In this document: piece after piece, positions 7,409 to 15,290 of the stretch
How positions within the stretch are numbered: position 1 is the first letter of the stretch
How the letters are laid out: each line of letters opens with the position of its first letter
From: an uncultured Verrucomicrobiales bacterium
GTDB lineage: Bacteria; Verrucomicrobiota; Verrucomicrobiia; Verrucomicrobiales; DEV007
Length of the DNA: 58,341 bases
Assembly (NCBI GenBank): GCA_937891465.1
Contig: CALAHF010000087.1
Span: 1 to 58,341 of the forward strand
Direction of reading: 5' to 3'
Made by a program: the position numbers and the translations under genes
The notes under the pieces: generated by a model
What the model was told of the DNA's origin: nothing
Database searches by the model: none
The model's input: only the letters and a program-made list of their open reading frames with translations

Positions 7409-9724
7409 ATGAAAAACCCTTTTGAAAAACAGATCCTCTCCCGCATGGCCGGAGAAGGATATCGACCCGCCAACAAATCCGATTTTGCGAAAATGCTCGG
7501 TGTGGCCCCCAAACAACGTCCCCTCTTGCGGGACGCACTGAAAAACCTCGAAAAATTCGGGAAAATCGTTCGCGGAAAAAAAGCGCTCTATTACCTACCG
7601 GGGGCCAGTCAGGCGGATACTCCGGACAGGCGCGATCGCAGTCGAGACAGTCGTGGAAGCCGTGAAGGCACCAATCATCCTGGACGAATTGACTTTCACC
7701 CGGATCCGAAACGGCAATCTGCACGTTTTGTGCCGGATGATCCCAGCAAAATTGCCGAGCTCGAAGGCGAACAGTGGCCTGAGGTCTTTATCTCCGGTCG
7801 GAATGCGGCGACAGCAATGAACGGTGACCGCGTTATCGTTCGTGTTTCCAAAAAAGATGCATCTCGTCCGCGACCTGAAAACTCGAAGGGCAAACGGTTG
7901 AAGCCTGAAAAGCTAACTGGTAAAGATTCGCTCGAAGGGCGCGTTGTAGAAATTCTCGAGCGGAAAAATATCGAAATTGTCGGGACCTATCACGCTCGCG
8001 GAAAAAGCGCGGCACTGGTTCCTGATAACAGTCGATTGCCGAAAAAATTCCTGCTTTCGCGGGTTTTAAAAAAGGCAAAGTCCGGCGACACCGTGCTCGC
8101 CAAGTTCGAAAAATGGGATGATCCCAAGCTGCCGCCTGTTGCTGGCATGACTGAGATTCTCGGGAAAACCGGCGATCCAGGTCTCGATATCGTCAAAATC
8201 ATTCACTCTCACAATCTGCCTCTGGAATTTCCGCAAGCGGTTTTGGATGAGGCGGAAGCTATTGAAGAACGTATCTCCGATCAGGAAATCGCCCGTCGTG
8301 AAGACTGGCGCGACCGTGAAGTTTTCACGATCGATCCTGAAGATGCCAAAGACTTTGATGACGCCATTTCGGTGGTCGAAAACGACGATGGCAGCTGGGA
8401 GTTGGCCGTTCATATCGCTGATGTTTCCCACTACGTGAAGCCGGGAACAGCTCTCGATAAAGAAGCCAAAAAGCGGGGGAACTCCTGCTACCTTGCTGAC
8501 CGCGTGGTCCCGATGCTTCCGGAAAAACTGAGTAACGGCGTCTGTTCGCTGAAGCCCGAGGTAGAGCGCCTGACCCATTGTTCGGTGATTAAATTCACCG
8601 CAACCGGCACAGTCAAATCAGCTCGTTTTTGCAGTGCAGTCATTAAATCGGCACGCCGCTACACCTACGAAGAGGCGATCGTTTTACTGAAAATGCAGCA
8701 TGCGGAGATTGCCGGGCTCGAAGGCAGCGAGCGGAAGCTTGCCGAGCACATTCAGCGCGCCTGGAAGCTCGCTGATATGCTTCGAAAACTCCGTTTTGAA
8801 GCCGGCGGACTCGATCTCGATTTCGTCGAGGTGAAAGTTCAAGTCGATCGCGTGACAGGGAAACCGACGGGCGTGAAGCGCAGTGAATACGATGAATCGC
8901 ACCAGCTGATCGAGGAATTTATGCTGGCGGCTAACGAAGCCGTTGCCAAAGAAACGAAGAACAAGCAGGCACCGTCCGCTTATCGAATTCACGAAGATCC
9001 CGATCCTGAAAAGCTCATGGATTTCGCTGAACAAGCTCGTGCCTACGGTCACAAAGTTCACGACGTCACTATTCGGAAAGAACTCCAAAAAGTGCTCAAA
9101 TCCGTTCGCGGAAGACCCGAGGAACACGTTATGAAAATTGCGCTTTTGAAAAGCCTGAAACGTGCCGCTTACTCGCCCGATCCGATTGGTCACTACGGTT
9201 TGTCAAAAGTGAATTACACCCATTTCACCAGTCCGATTCGGCGTTACGCGGATTTGATCGTTCACCGTGTGTTGCGAAAAATCACTGCCAAAACGGGCGG
9301 GCCTCCGGCAGATCAAACGCTCGGGCAGGGGGCTTTAGCCTCTGTTTGTAAGCACATTTCGGAAACCGAACGGGTTGCAGCCGATGCTGAAAAAGAATCG
9401 CAGCAGCTCAAGATGGTCGAATACTTGCTCATGCTTGCCAAAGAAGAGTCTGACCACAGTTTCGACGCCCTCATCAACGAAGTCAGTCCGATGGGAGCTT
9501 TTGTTGAGCTACCCGATTACAATTTGAAAGGGCTCATTCGCAGACAGGATTTCCCGGAAGGCGGCGATTATTTCATCGACACCAAGCAGAAGGCTTACGT
9601 TCCCCGCAACAAAAAACTGCCCACCGTCAAAGTTGGCAAAACCATTCCCGTTCGCGTTTTGAAGGTCGATCCCGGTCGTGGCTTCCTCGACTTCGAAATT
9701 GTGATTCCAGAGCAAGGCGCGTAG
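7409..9724 (+). CDS. rnr: Ribonuclease R
   Basis: 771 residues, close to the usual RNase R length. The protein begins with a winged-helix/cold-shock region, has the RNB catalytic domain with its acidic signature DPEDAKDFDDAIS at about residue 310, the downstream YTHFTSPIRRYADLIVHR block, and a C-terminal S1 RNA-binding domain (about 680-768, FDALINEVSPMGAFVEL). It degrades structured RNA 3' to 5' in the cytoplasm and serves in mRNA turnover and rRNA quality control. It is transcribed divergently from the pseudopilin gene and stands alone. A repeat dimer follows 37 nt after the stop. Confidence 0.95.
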   Translation: MKNPFEKQILSRMAGEGYRPANKSDFAKMLGVAPKQRPLLRDALKNLEKFGKIVRGKKALYYLPGASQADTPDRRDRSRDSRGSREGTNHPGRIDFHPDPKRQSARFVPDDPSKIAELEGEQWPEVFISGRNAATAMNGDRVIVRVSKKDASRPRPENSKGKRLKPEKLTGKDSLEGRVVEILERKNIEIVGTYHARGKSAALVPDNSRLPKKFLLSRVLKKAKSGDTVLAKFEKWDDPKLPPVAGMTEILGKTGDPGLDIVKIIHSHNLPLEFPQAVLDEAEAIEERISDQEIARREDWRDREVFTIDPEDAKDFDDAISVVENDDGSWELAVHIADVSHYVKPGTALDKEAKKRGNSCYLADRVVPMLPEKLSNGVCSLKPEVERLTHCSVIKFTATGTVKSARFCSAVIKSARRYTYEEAIVLLKMQHAEIAGLEGSERKLAEHIQRAWKLADMLRKLRFEAGGLDLDFVEVKVQVDRVTGKPTGVKRSEYDESHQLIEEFMLAANEAVAKETKNKQAPSAYRIHEDPDPEKLMDFAEQARAYGHKVHDVTIRKELQKVLKSVRGRPEEHVMKIALLKSLKRAAYSPDPIGHYGLSKVNYTHFTSPIRRYADLIVHRVLRKITAKTGGPPADQTLGQGALASVCKHISETERVAADAEKESQQLKMVEYLLMLAKEESDHSFDALINEVSPMGAFVELPDYNLKGLIRRQDFPEGGDYFIDTKQKAYVPRNKKLPTVKVGKTIPVRVLKVDPGRGFLDFEIVIPEQGA

Positions 9725-9760
9725 AACGGCTCTGGAGGGCCATCGTAAATTCCGTCATTT

Positions 9761-9803
9761 CGAACCAACCCTATTGGTTCATCGAACAGACCCTATTGGA
9801 TCG
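9761..9803 (+). repeat. Palindromic-unit dimer, copy 1 (intergenic)
   Basis: Two units start at 9761 and 9783, 22 nt apart. The first is almost a perfect hairpin (CGAACCAA-CCCTA-TTGGTTC), the second has the same ACCCTATTG core. Positions 9777-9803 are identical over 27 nt to 15204-15230. A degenerate relative (CAAACACACCTATTGTTTG) lies at 9877-9895. It sits between RNase R and the sigma factor gene. Confidence 0.85.
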
Positions 9804-9917
9804 GAAAATGCAGAATTTTTTGAGCGTTTGTTCGTCTCATTGGTCAGACACCGATGACGGCGGATTTCAGTCATTACAAACACACCTATTGTTTGGAATA
9901 CGTGGTCCGTTGAATCT

Positions 9918-10598
9918 GTGGAAACGTTACTGAATAACAAAATGGTCACTCCAAACATTACCTTACCTTTAAGCGTTGCAGTTGCCGCCGACTCGATGAA
10001 AACAGCTAAGGAGGATACTCGCCGCAAACCGGACCCGGACAAAGAACTTGTCGCGCGGGCCCAGAACGGTGACACGGTTGCTTTCGACGAATTGGTCGTG
10101 AAATTCACGCCAAAACTTTACGGCCTCGTTTATCACATGACTTCGAATCACGAGGACACGAACGATGTGCTGCAGGATGTCTTTGCGAAGGCGTATCGAG
10201 CGTTGAAACGGTTTCAGGGCAAATCGACGTTTTACACGTGGATTTATTCGATCGCGACGAACATGACGCTGAATTTTCTGAAAAAGCGCAACCGCCGCCG
10301 TGCAATGAGCTTGGATGATGTCGACTCTGCGATCGAGAATGATCCGGATTACATCGAAGCTACCTCAAAAAGCGATCCCGTTCGGGAGGCGAATATTGGC
10401 GAATTGCAGGAAAGATTGAACATAGCGATGCAGCAATTGTCTGAAGATCATCGTGCAGTCGTTACGATGTATGACATACAAGGCATGCCGCACGCGGAGA
10501 TTGCCAAGATCGTCGGGGCTTCGGAAGGAACTGTAAGGTCGCGGCTTTTTTACGCGCATCGTCAGTTGCAGACTTACCTCGAAGATTTTCGGAAATAA
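9918..10598 (+). CDS. ECF RNA polymerase sigma factor (RpoE-like)
   Basis: 226 residues from a GTG start (an ATG at 9942 is an alternative). Region 2 is at about residues 50-130 (DVLQDVFAKAYRALKRF, TFYTWIYSIATNMTLNFLKK) and region 4 at 173-220 (LSEDHRAVVTMYDIQGMPHA, then AEIAKIVGASEGTVRSRLF with the helix-turn-helix). It directs RNA polymerase to stress or envelope promoters. The next gene encodes a small membrane protein of the type that often holds such sigma factors inactive, and a PDZ protein follows, which suggests an envelope-stress module. The target promoters cannot be deduced here. Confidence 0.93.
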   Translation: METLLNNKMVTPNITLPLSVAVAADSMKTAKEDTRRKPDPDKELVARAQNGDTVAFDELVVKFTPKLYGLVYHMTSNHEDTNDVLQDVFAKAYRALKRFQGKSTFYTWIYSIATNMTLNFLKKRNRRRAMSLDDVDSAIENDPDYIEATSKSDPVREANIGELQERLNIAMQQLSEDHRAVVTMYDIQGMPHAEIAKIVGASEGTVRSRLFYAHRQLQTYLEDFRK

Positions 10599-10671
10599 TC
10601 CTTGTTTTGAATTTCTCTTTTTCCTGAATTGAAATCACAGTTACAATCCATTTCGCTGAACTATTAATATT

Positions 10672-11127
10672 ATGGAAGACGAATCGAAAACGCCTCTCCC
10701 AGAAGATCATCAGGACATCTCGATGGTCCGCCAGTTACTTGCCGTAAAACGTCACGAAAAACCGGACGATGCGTATTTTGATTCGTTTTTAACTGAATTT
10801 CAGACCCGACAGCGGTCGGAAATGCTTTCACAGTCAGCTCGCGGGCTTCTCATGGAGCGAGTCGGAACGTGGTGGTGGAGCGTTGGCGGAAAAAAATGGG
10901 TTTATGGAGCAGGCGCAGCGACCGCCGCGATCGCAATGGGAGTGGCTTTTCGGCCAAATGCAGCTGATAAACCTGCAATTTCCGAGAATTCGCAGCCCCC
11001 TGCGTTTGAAATGAATTTGCAACTTCCTTCCCCGAGTGAGAGCGATCTTCGCCCGCCGGCAATGCCTTCTCGAGTTTCCAAATATGGCCTCATACCCGTT
11101 AGCGCGAGCAGCCTCCAGGAGCTTTGA
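10672..11127 (+). CDS. Putative anti-sigma-like membrane protein
   Basis: 151 residues with a charged N-terminal cytosolic part (about 1-70), one probable membrane segment (WVYGAGAATAAIAMGVAF, about 80-97) and a Pro-rich exported tail. It lies 73 nt downstream of the sigma factor gene and overlaps the start of the PDZ gene. That position and topology are typical of anti-sigma factors, but no zinc-binding anti-sigma motif (HxxxCxxC) is present, so the role is inferred from context only. Confidence 0.6.
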   Translation: MEDESKTPLPEDHQDISMVRQLLAVKRHEKPDDAYFDSFLTEFQTRQRSEMLSQSARGLLMERVGTWWWSVGGKKWVYGAGAATAAIAMGVAFRPNAADKPAISENSQPPAFEMNLQLPSPSESDLRPPAMPSRVSKYGLIPVSASSLQEL

Positions 11128-12085
11128 TTTTCCGGCGTCGGCAATCTCTTTTGGGATGTTGGCGTTTGCATCGGCCGCCTTGTGGGCTGGTGCGAGCCAA
11201 CCGGCGCGAGCGCAGCAGAAAGGCGGAAAGTCAGTGCCGTTTGACCGCGGAAAATCAACGATCGCCACAGCCCATTGGTTTGGAGAGTCGCTGGGTGAAG
11301 ACGTCACGACGACCGCTGTTTGCGTAAAGGATGACGGCTCCTATGTTTGCCTGATCCCAACGGATTCGGAGGGAAAAAATCACCTGACGTTGACGATTGA
11401 TGGGATCGAACGCGATAGCGAAATCCTATCGATCGACCCCGTCAGTCGAGTTTGTCTGGCGAAAGCCAACATGTCTGAGGTTGCGGAGCCTGTTGCTCTT
11501 TCAGATGGGCAAAAACTAACGTCAGGAGGGGCGCTAATCCTGGCAAAACCCGGCGAAACGGCGCGGCTTGCGGGGATTGATCGCCAATATCTTGGTGAAA
11601 CGTTGCCGACTTCTATGCTGCGGGTGCACCTCTCTGAGAAACGCAGCGATTGCATTGGTCAGCCAATTTTTTGTCCATCGGGTAAGCTGGCGGGATTGCT
11701 TACTGATCGTGAATTGGCAGATGAACGTGAGGCTCACGCTGTTCCTGCCGCTCGAATCTCCAGGATCATTGCGGATTTCGAAAATGAAAAACCAACGGGA
11801 CGAATCTGGATCGGCGCATCATTTCACCGGCAGTCAACAACTCCTGAAGTTGTTACGGTTACGCCGAATTCTCCCGCCGAAAAAGCGGGGCTTCAACCGG
11901 GTGATATCGTGGTTAAAGTCGATGAGAAGTCCGTCTCAAGCCTGCCTGAGTTGGCAGCAGTCTGTGAAACTATGGTAGATGGAGAGCCAATTATTCTTTC
12001 AATTTTACGCCGATTAGAAGTCATTGAGCGTGAATTGATTCCGAGGGTGGTGGTTGCGAAAAGTGCTGAATCTGAAAAAAAATAG
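11084..12085 (+). CDS. HtrA-like PDZ protein with degenerate protease domain
   Basis: Start is uncertain: ATG at 11084 overlaps the previous gene by 44 nt; ATG at 11156 would begin directly with a good signal peptide (MLAFASAALWAGASQPARA). The product has a trypsin-fold-like region and a C-terminal PDZ domain (about residues 242-325, VTPNSPAEKAGLQPGDIVVK). Where active HtrA proteases have GNSGGPL, this protein has DCIGQPIFCPSGKLAG (about residue 188), so the catalytic serine is missing and it is probably not a protease. In a sigma/anti-sigma operon it may sense or bind misfolded periplasmic proteins. Confidence 0.7.
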   Translation: MASYPLARAASRSFDFPASAISFGMLAFASAALWAGASQPARAQQKGGKSVPFDRGKSTIATAHWFGESLGEDVTTTAVCVKDDGSYVCLIPTDSEGKNHLTLTIDGIERDSEILSIDPVSRVCLAKANMSEVAEPVALSDGQKLTSGGALILAKPGETARLAGIDRQYLGETLPTSMLRVHLSEKRSDCIGQPIFCPSGKLAGLLTDRELADEREAHAVPAARISRIIADFENEKPTGRIWIGASFHRQSTTPEVVTVTPNSPAEKAGLQPGDIVVKVDEKSVSSLPELAAVCETMVDGEPIILSILRRLEVIERELIPRVVVAKSAESEKK

Positions 12086-12154
12086 AAAAGAGGTCTAAAA
12101 AATTAAAAACGGCTACTTGACTTTCATCGCATTATTACGAGAGGTAAAATCGCT

Positions 12155-12874
12155 ATGAAAAATACACTTTTCGCTATAAGCATGCTTGGAGCTACCGCTA
12201 CTATCTTCGCCGGATCCGGTAAGGAGGAAGTGTTTGCTCCAGAACCCGAGATCGGTGCAACCATCTCGACTGGATACATGACCAACTACGTTTTCTACGG
12301 CGTGGATTTTGGTGAAGATGCAGTTTGGACAGGAATCGATTACACGATCAATGAACTTCCAATCCCTGTTGATGTTGGTGTTTGGTATGTGAATCCACTC
12401 AGCGGTCCTGGACAAGATGACGAGCTTGACCTTTACGCATCGATTGGCGACGAGTTTGCTGGATTCGACGTAGCGTTGACTTTCACTTATTACATCTTCC
12501 CTGAGTTGGGAAGCGATGACACCTATGAGCTCTCGCTTAGCGTTGGTCGCAGCCTCGGAATCGTTGATTGGTCTGCTAACGTAGTTTATGACTTCGAGAT
12601 CGAAGGTTGGTATTACGAGACTGGTGTTTCAAAGGCCTTCGGTGTTTGCGATTCAGTTGACCTCGTAATTAGCGGTGGAGTTAGCTCACAGAATGATTAC
12701 TTCACCAACGGATTCGGATGGAACCACGCTTTTGTTCAAGCTTCCCTTCCAATCGCTCTTCGCAGTAATGTAACTCTTGAGCCATATGTTGGTGGTCTTT
12801 TCGCTCTCGATGCTCTCGAAGACATTCAGGACGACATCATCCACGGTGGTGTTTCCTTGAGCGTTTCGTTCTAA
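12155..12874 (+). CDS. Outer-membrane beta-barrel protein (porin-like)
   Basis: 239 residues with a signal peptide (MKNTLFAISMLGATATIFAG), alternating aromatic/polar strands throughout (GYMTNYVFYGVDF, ALTFTYYIFPELG) and a terminal phenylalanine (SLSVSF) as used for barrel insertion by BamA. It resembles the TorF-like putative porins. A GAGAGG ribosome binding site precedes the ATG, the gene stands alone and a strong terminator follows, all consistent with an abundant outer-membrane protein. Substrate unknown. Confidence 0.8.
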   Translation: MKNTLFAISMLGATATIFAGSGKEEVFAPEPEIGATISTGYMTNYVFYGVDFGEDAVWTGIDYTINELPIPVDVGVWYVNPLSGPGQDDELDLYASIGDEFAGFDVALTFTYYIFPELGSDDTYELSLSVGRSLGIVDWSANVVYDFEIEGWYYETGVSKAFGVCDSVDLVISGGVSSQNDYFTNGFGWNHAFVQASLPIALRSNVTLEPYVGGLFALDALEDIQDDIIHGGVSLSVSF

Positions 12875-12904
12875 TTTAGAAGCGAATCCAAGATTCAAAT
12901 TTCG

Positions 12905-12936
12905 AAAAGCCTCTGGAGAAATCCAGAGGCTTTTTT
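12905..12936 (+). terminator. Rho-independent terminator of the porin-like gene
   Basis: Stem GCCTCTGGA/TCCAGAGGC with a GAAA tetraloop (12918-12921), preceded by AAAA and followed by six T, 31 nt after the stop codon. Confidence 0.93.
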
Positions 12937-13006
12937 CGTGTCTGGACGAAAAAATCCGGTTTCGCGGGATTGACGTAATTTTCGAAAATACCTAGCCTCC
13001 AAGGTC

Positions 13007-15178
13007 ATGGGCATCGTCGACATCATCGTTCTTGTTTTCTATTTTGTGATCATCATTGCTATCGGCATTTGGTCGGCTCGGCGAGTGAAGGGGCAGGAGG
13101 ATTATTTCATGGGCGGTCGTGGATTTGGAAAACTCCTGCAAACCTTTGCTGCATTTGGAGCTGGAACCGGTGCTGACGAGCCGGTACGTGTGGGTTCGAC
13201 CGCCTGGAAAAGTGGATTGTCGGGAGTCTGGTCCGCTTTGATGTGGATTTTCGTAACACCAGTTTATTGGATCACAGCCGTTTGGTATCGTCGGATGCGG
13301 CATATCACATTGGGGGATTGGTTTGTGGAACGCTACGAATCCAAAAAGCTCGGCGCTGCCTACGCGCTGTTTGCGCTGATTTTCTACTCTGCGTATCTCT
13401 CGGGATTCTTTTCAGCAATTGCGAATACCGCAGTCCCCTTACTCGGGGTTGAAAAAATTTGGGGAATAGAATTGAAGTTTGTTCTCATCCCGACCATTTC
13501 GATCATTGTGATTGCCTACGGAGTTCTTGGCGGGCTCACGGCAGCCTACTGGACGGATCTGTTGCAGGGAATCTGCATCATTGTTCTCTCGATTTTGCTC
13601 ATTCCATTCGGCCTTCATGCGTTGGTCGAAAAATTCGGCGACCCTGAAACGATGACCTTCATGGATGGATTCACCATCATGCATGAACGCGTTTCGCCGG
13701 AGTATTTTAATCTTTTCGGAGGACCCAATTCCAGCGAATTTCCGGTAGGCTATATTATTTCGTTGAGCCTGATCGCTCTGGTTGGCATCGTTGTGCAGCC
13801 CCATTTCATCGCCACAGGAGGCGGCTCCGCGAAAAGTGAAGATGGAGCCCGCATCGGACTGGTGGTTGGTAATTTCCTGAAACGATTCTGCACCGTAGGA
13901 TGGGCGATCACCGCGTTGATTGCACTGGCGCTTTTGGCGGGAAATGCGGAGATCGCTGCCGACCCCGATCGGGTTTGGGGTGTTGCTTCGAGGGAAATTC
14001 TAGGGCCAATCGGATTCGGTCTTGTTGGGCTGATGCTCGCCTGCCTTCTCGCTGCGATGATGAGCTCTGCCGATTGCTATATGATCGTTCTTTCCGGCGT
14101 CATCGTTCGGAATTTCTACGCTCCATTTATCAATCCAAACGCGTCGGAAAAGAAATACGTCAATGTCGCTAGGCTTACCGGAATCATTATGATTGCAGCC
14201 GCCGCTACGCTCGCAATGACCGGTGGCAGTGTTTTTGGGCTTTTTAAAATGGCGATCGAGCTTCCGATTTTGTTTGCCGCTCCGTTTTGGATTGGCATGT
14301 TTTGGCGCCGAGCCAATCGCACTTCGGTATGGATCACGATTGGATTTTCGGTGCTGTTTTTCTTCGTCCTCCCACCGCTTTTGCCGAAAGTTATTCCCGG
14401 GCTGCGATCAAATCAGAGCCTCATAGCGACCACTCAAATCACCACGACCACATTCAGTCGTGAAGCAACCGCTGCCGATATCGCCCGCCACGAAGGCTGG
14501 GCTGCCGCGACTGAAGATGCCAACTCTCGTTACGCCAGTGATCCCGAAAAACTCGCAGCCGTTTTAGAAAAAATCGGAGCGGAGCCACCAACTGCGGAAA
14601 TTGGTCAACCGATTCAAATCACCACGAAATTTGGCGGAAAATCGATTTTTTGGAAAGACGGAGTTAAGAAAGTTGGTTCAAATGTTGAGCTCGAAACGAT
14701 TTCTGAAACCGAAGAAAACGGCACGAAAACGCTGGTTCAACGTCGAGTTGGTCAAATGGAAGGGAAGGGAAGTCTGAACATCGATTTTCTCCTTTATCGC
14801 CTTGTCGGCATGGATTTATCGAATGCTTCTAAAGCAACGCTTGAAACGCTACGGCTTCCACCTCGCGTGCTTTTTCCGTTCTTGATCCTGATCGTCGCGA
14901 GCTTTTTCACTCCCAGAAACAGCAAAGAGGCGCTTGATCGCTATTACGCAAAAATGAAGACCGTGGTCGATCCCGATCCCGAAAAGGACGCCGCGAAACT
15001 CGAAGCCGCGTATGCAAATCCTGAAAGCGTTCGTGCGAAGAAGCTGTTTCCGAATTCTGAAATCGAAATTGGAAAGCCTCGGCCCAAAGACATAATCGGA
15101 TTTTTACTGTGTTGCCTTGCCTGTTTTCTGATCATCCAGCTGCTCCTCTTTCTCGCAAATATTGGGGCAGCGCCATAA
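13007..15178 (+). CDS. Sodium:solute symporter (SSS family)
   Basis: 723 residues with about 13 membrane helices. The N-terminus (IVLVFYFVIIIAIGIWSARR, then DYFMGGRGFGKL) is typical of the SSS family, which imports sugars, amino acids or vitamins with sodium across the inner membrane. Between helices near residues 465-615 there is a hydrophilic insertion of about 150 residues (rich in Thr, Glu, Lys) not usual for the family. The downstream esterase and DUF4832-like genes suggest the substrate is a carbohydrate released outside the cell, but this is inference. Confidence 0.88.
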   Translation: MGIVDIIVLVFYFVIIIAIGIWSARRVKGQEDYFMGGRGFGKLLQTFAAFGAGTGADEPVRVGSTAWKSGLSGVWSALMWIFVTPVYWITAVWYRRMRHITLGDWFVERYESKKLGAAYALFALIFYSAYLSGFFSAIANTAVPLLGVEKIWGIELKFVLIPTISIIVIAYGVLGGLTAAYWTDLLQGICIIVLSILLIPFGLHALVEKFGDPETMTFMDGFTIMHERVSPEYFNLFGGPNSSEFPVGYIISLSLIALVGIVVQPHFIATGGGSAKSEDGARIGLVVGNFLKRFCTVGWAITALIALALLAGNAEIAADPDRVWGVASREILGPIGFGLVGLMLACLLAAMMSSADCYMIVLSGVIVRNFYAPFINPNASEKKYVNVARLTGIIMIAAAATLAMTGGSVFGLFKMAIELPILFAAPFWIGMFWRRANRTSVWITIGFSVLFFFVLPPLLPKVIPGLRSNQSLIATTQITTTTFSREATAADIARHEGWAAATEDANSRYASDPEKLAAVLEKIGAEPPTAEIGQPIQITTKFGGKSIFWKDGVKKVGSNVELETISETEENGTKTLVQRRVGQMEGKGSLNIDFLLYRLVGMDLSNASKATLETLRLPPRVLFPFLILIVASFFTPRNSKEALDRYYAKMKTVVDPDPEKDAAKLEAAYANPESVRAKKLFPNSEIEIGKPRPKDIIGFLLCCLACFLIIQLLLFLANIGAAP

Positions 15179-15187
15179 TCGGATTTA

Positions 15188-15284
15188 CGATCGAACAGTA
15201 TCCGTTCATCGAACAGACCCTATTGGATCGTAGCGCCTTTACGATCAAACAGCGTTTGATCGATGACTCAATAGGGGTGATTCG
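15188..15284 (+). repeat. Two palindromic-unit dimers, copies 2a and 2b
   Basis: Units start at 15188, 15210, 15242 and 15264: two 22-nt dimers whose starts are 54 nt apart. The first and last units are in inverted orientation. Unit three (CGATCAAACAGCGTTTGATCG) is a perfect 8- to 9-bp palindrome with a short loop. The block fills nearly the whole space between the symporter stop and the esterase ATG at 15291. Confidence 0.85.
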
Positions 15285-15290
15285 TAGAAC

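Noticed and set aside
9877-9895. A further repeat unit (CAAACACACCTATTGTTTG)
   Set aside because: It has stem and a similar core but stands alone without a partner at 22 nt, so it is noted only as a degenerate relative.
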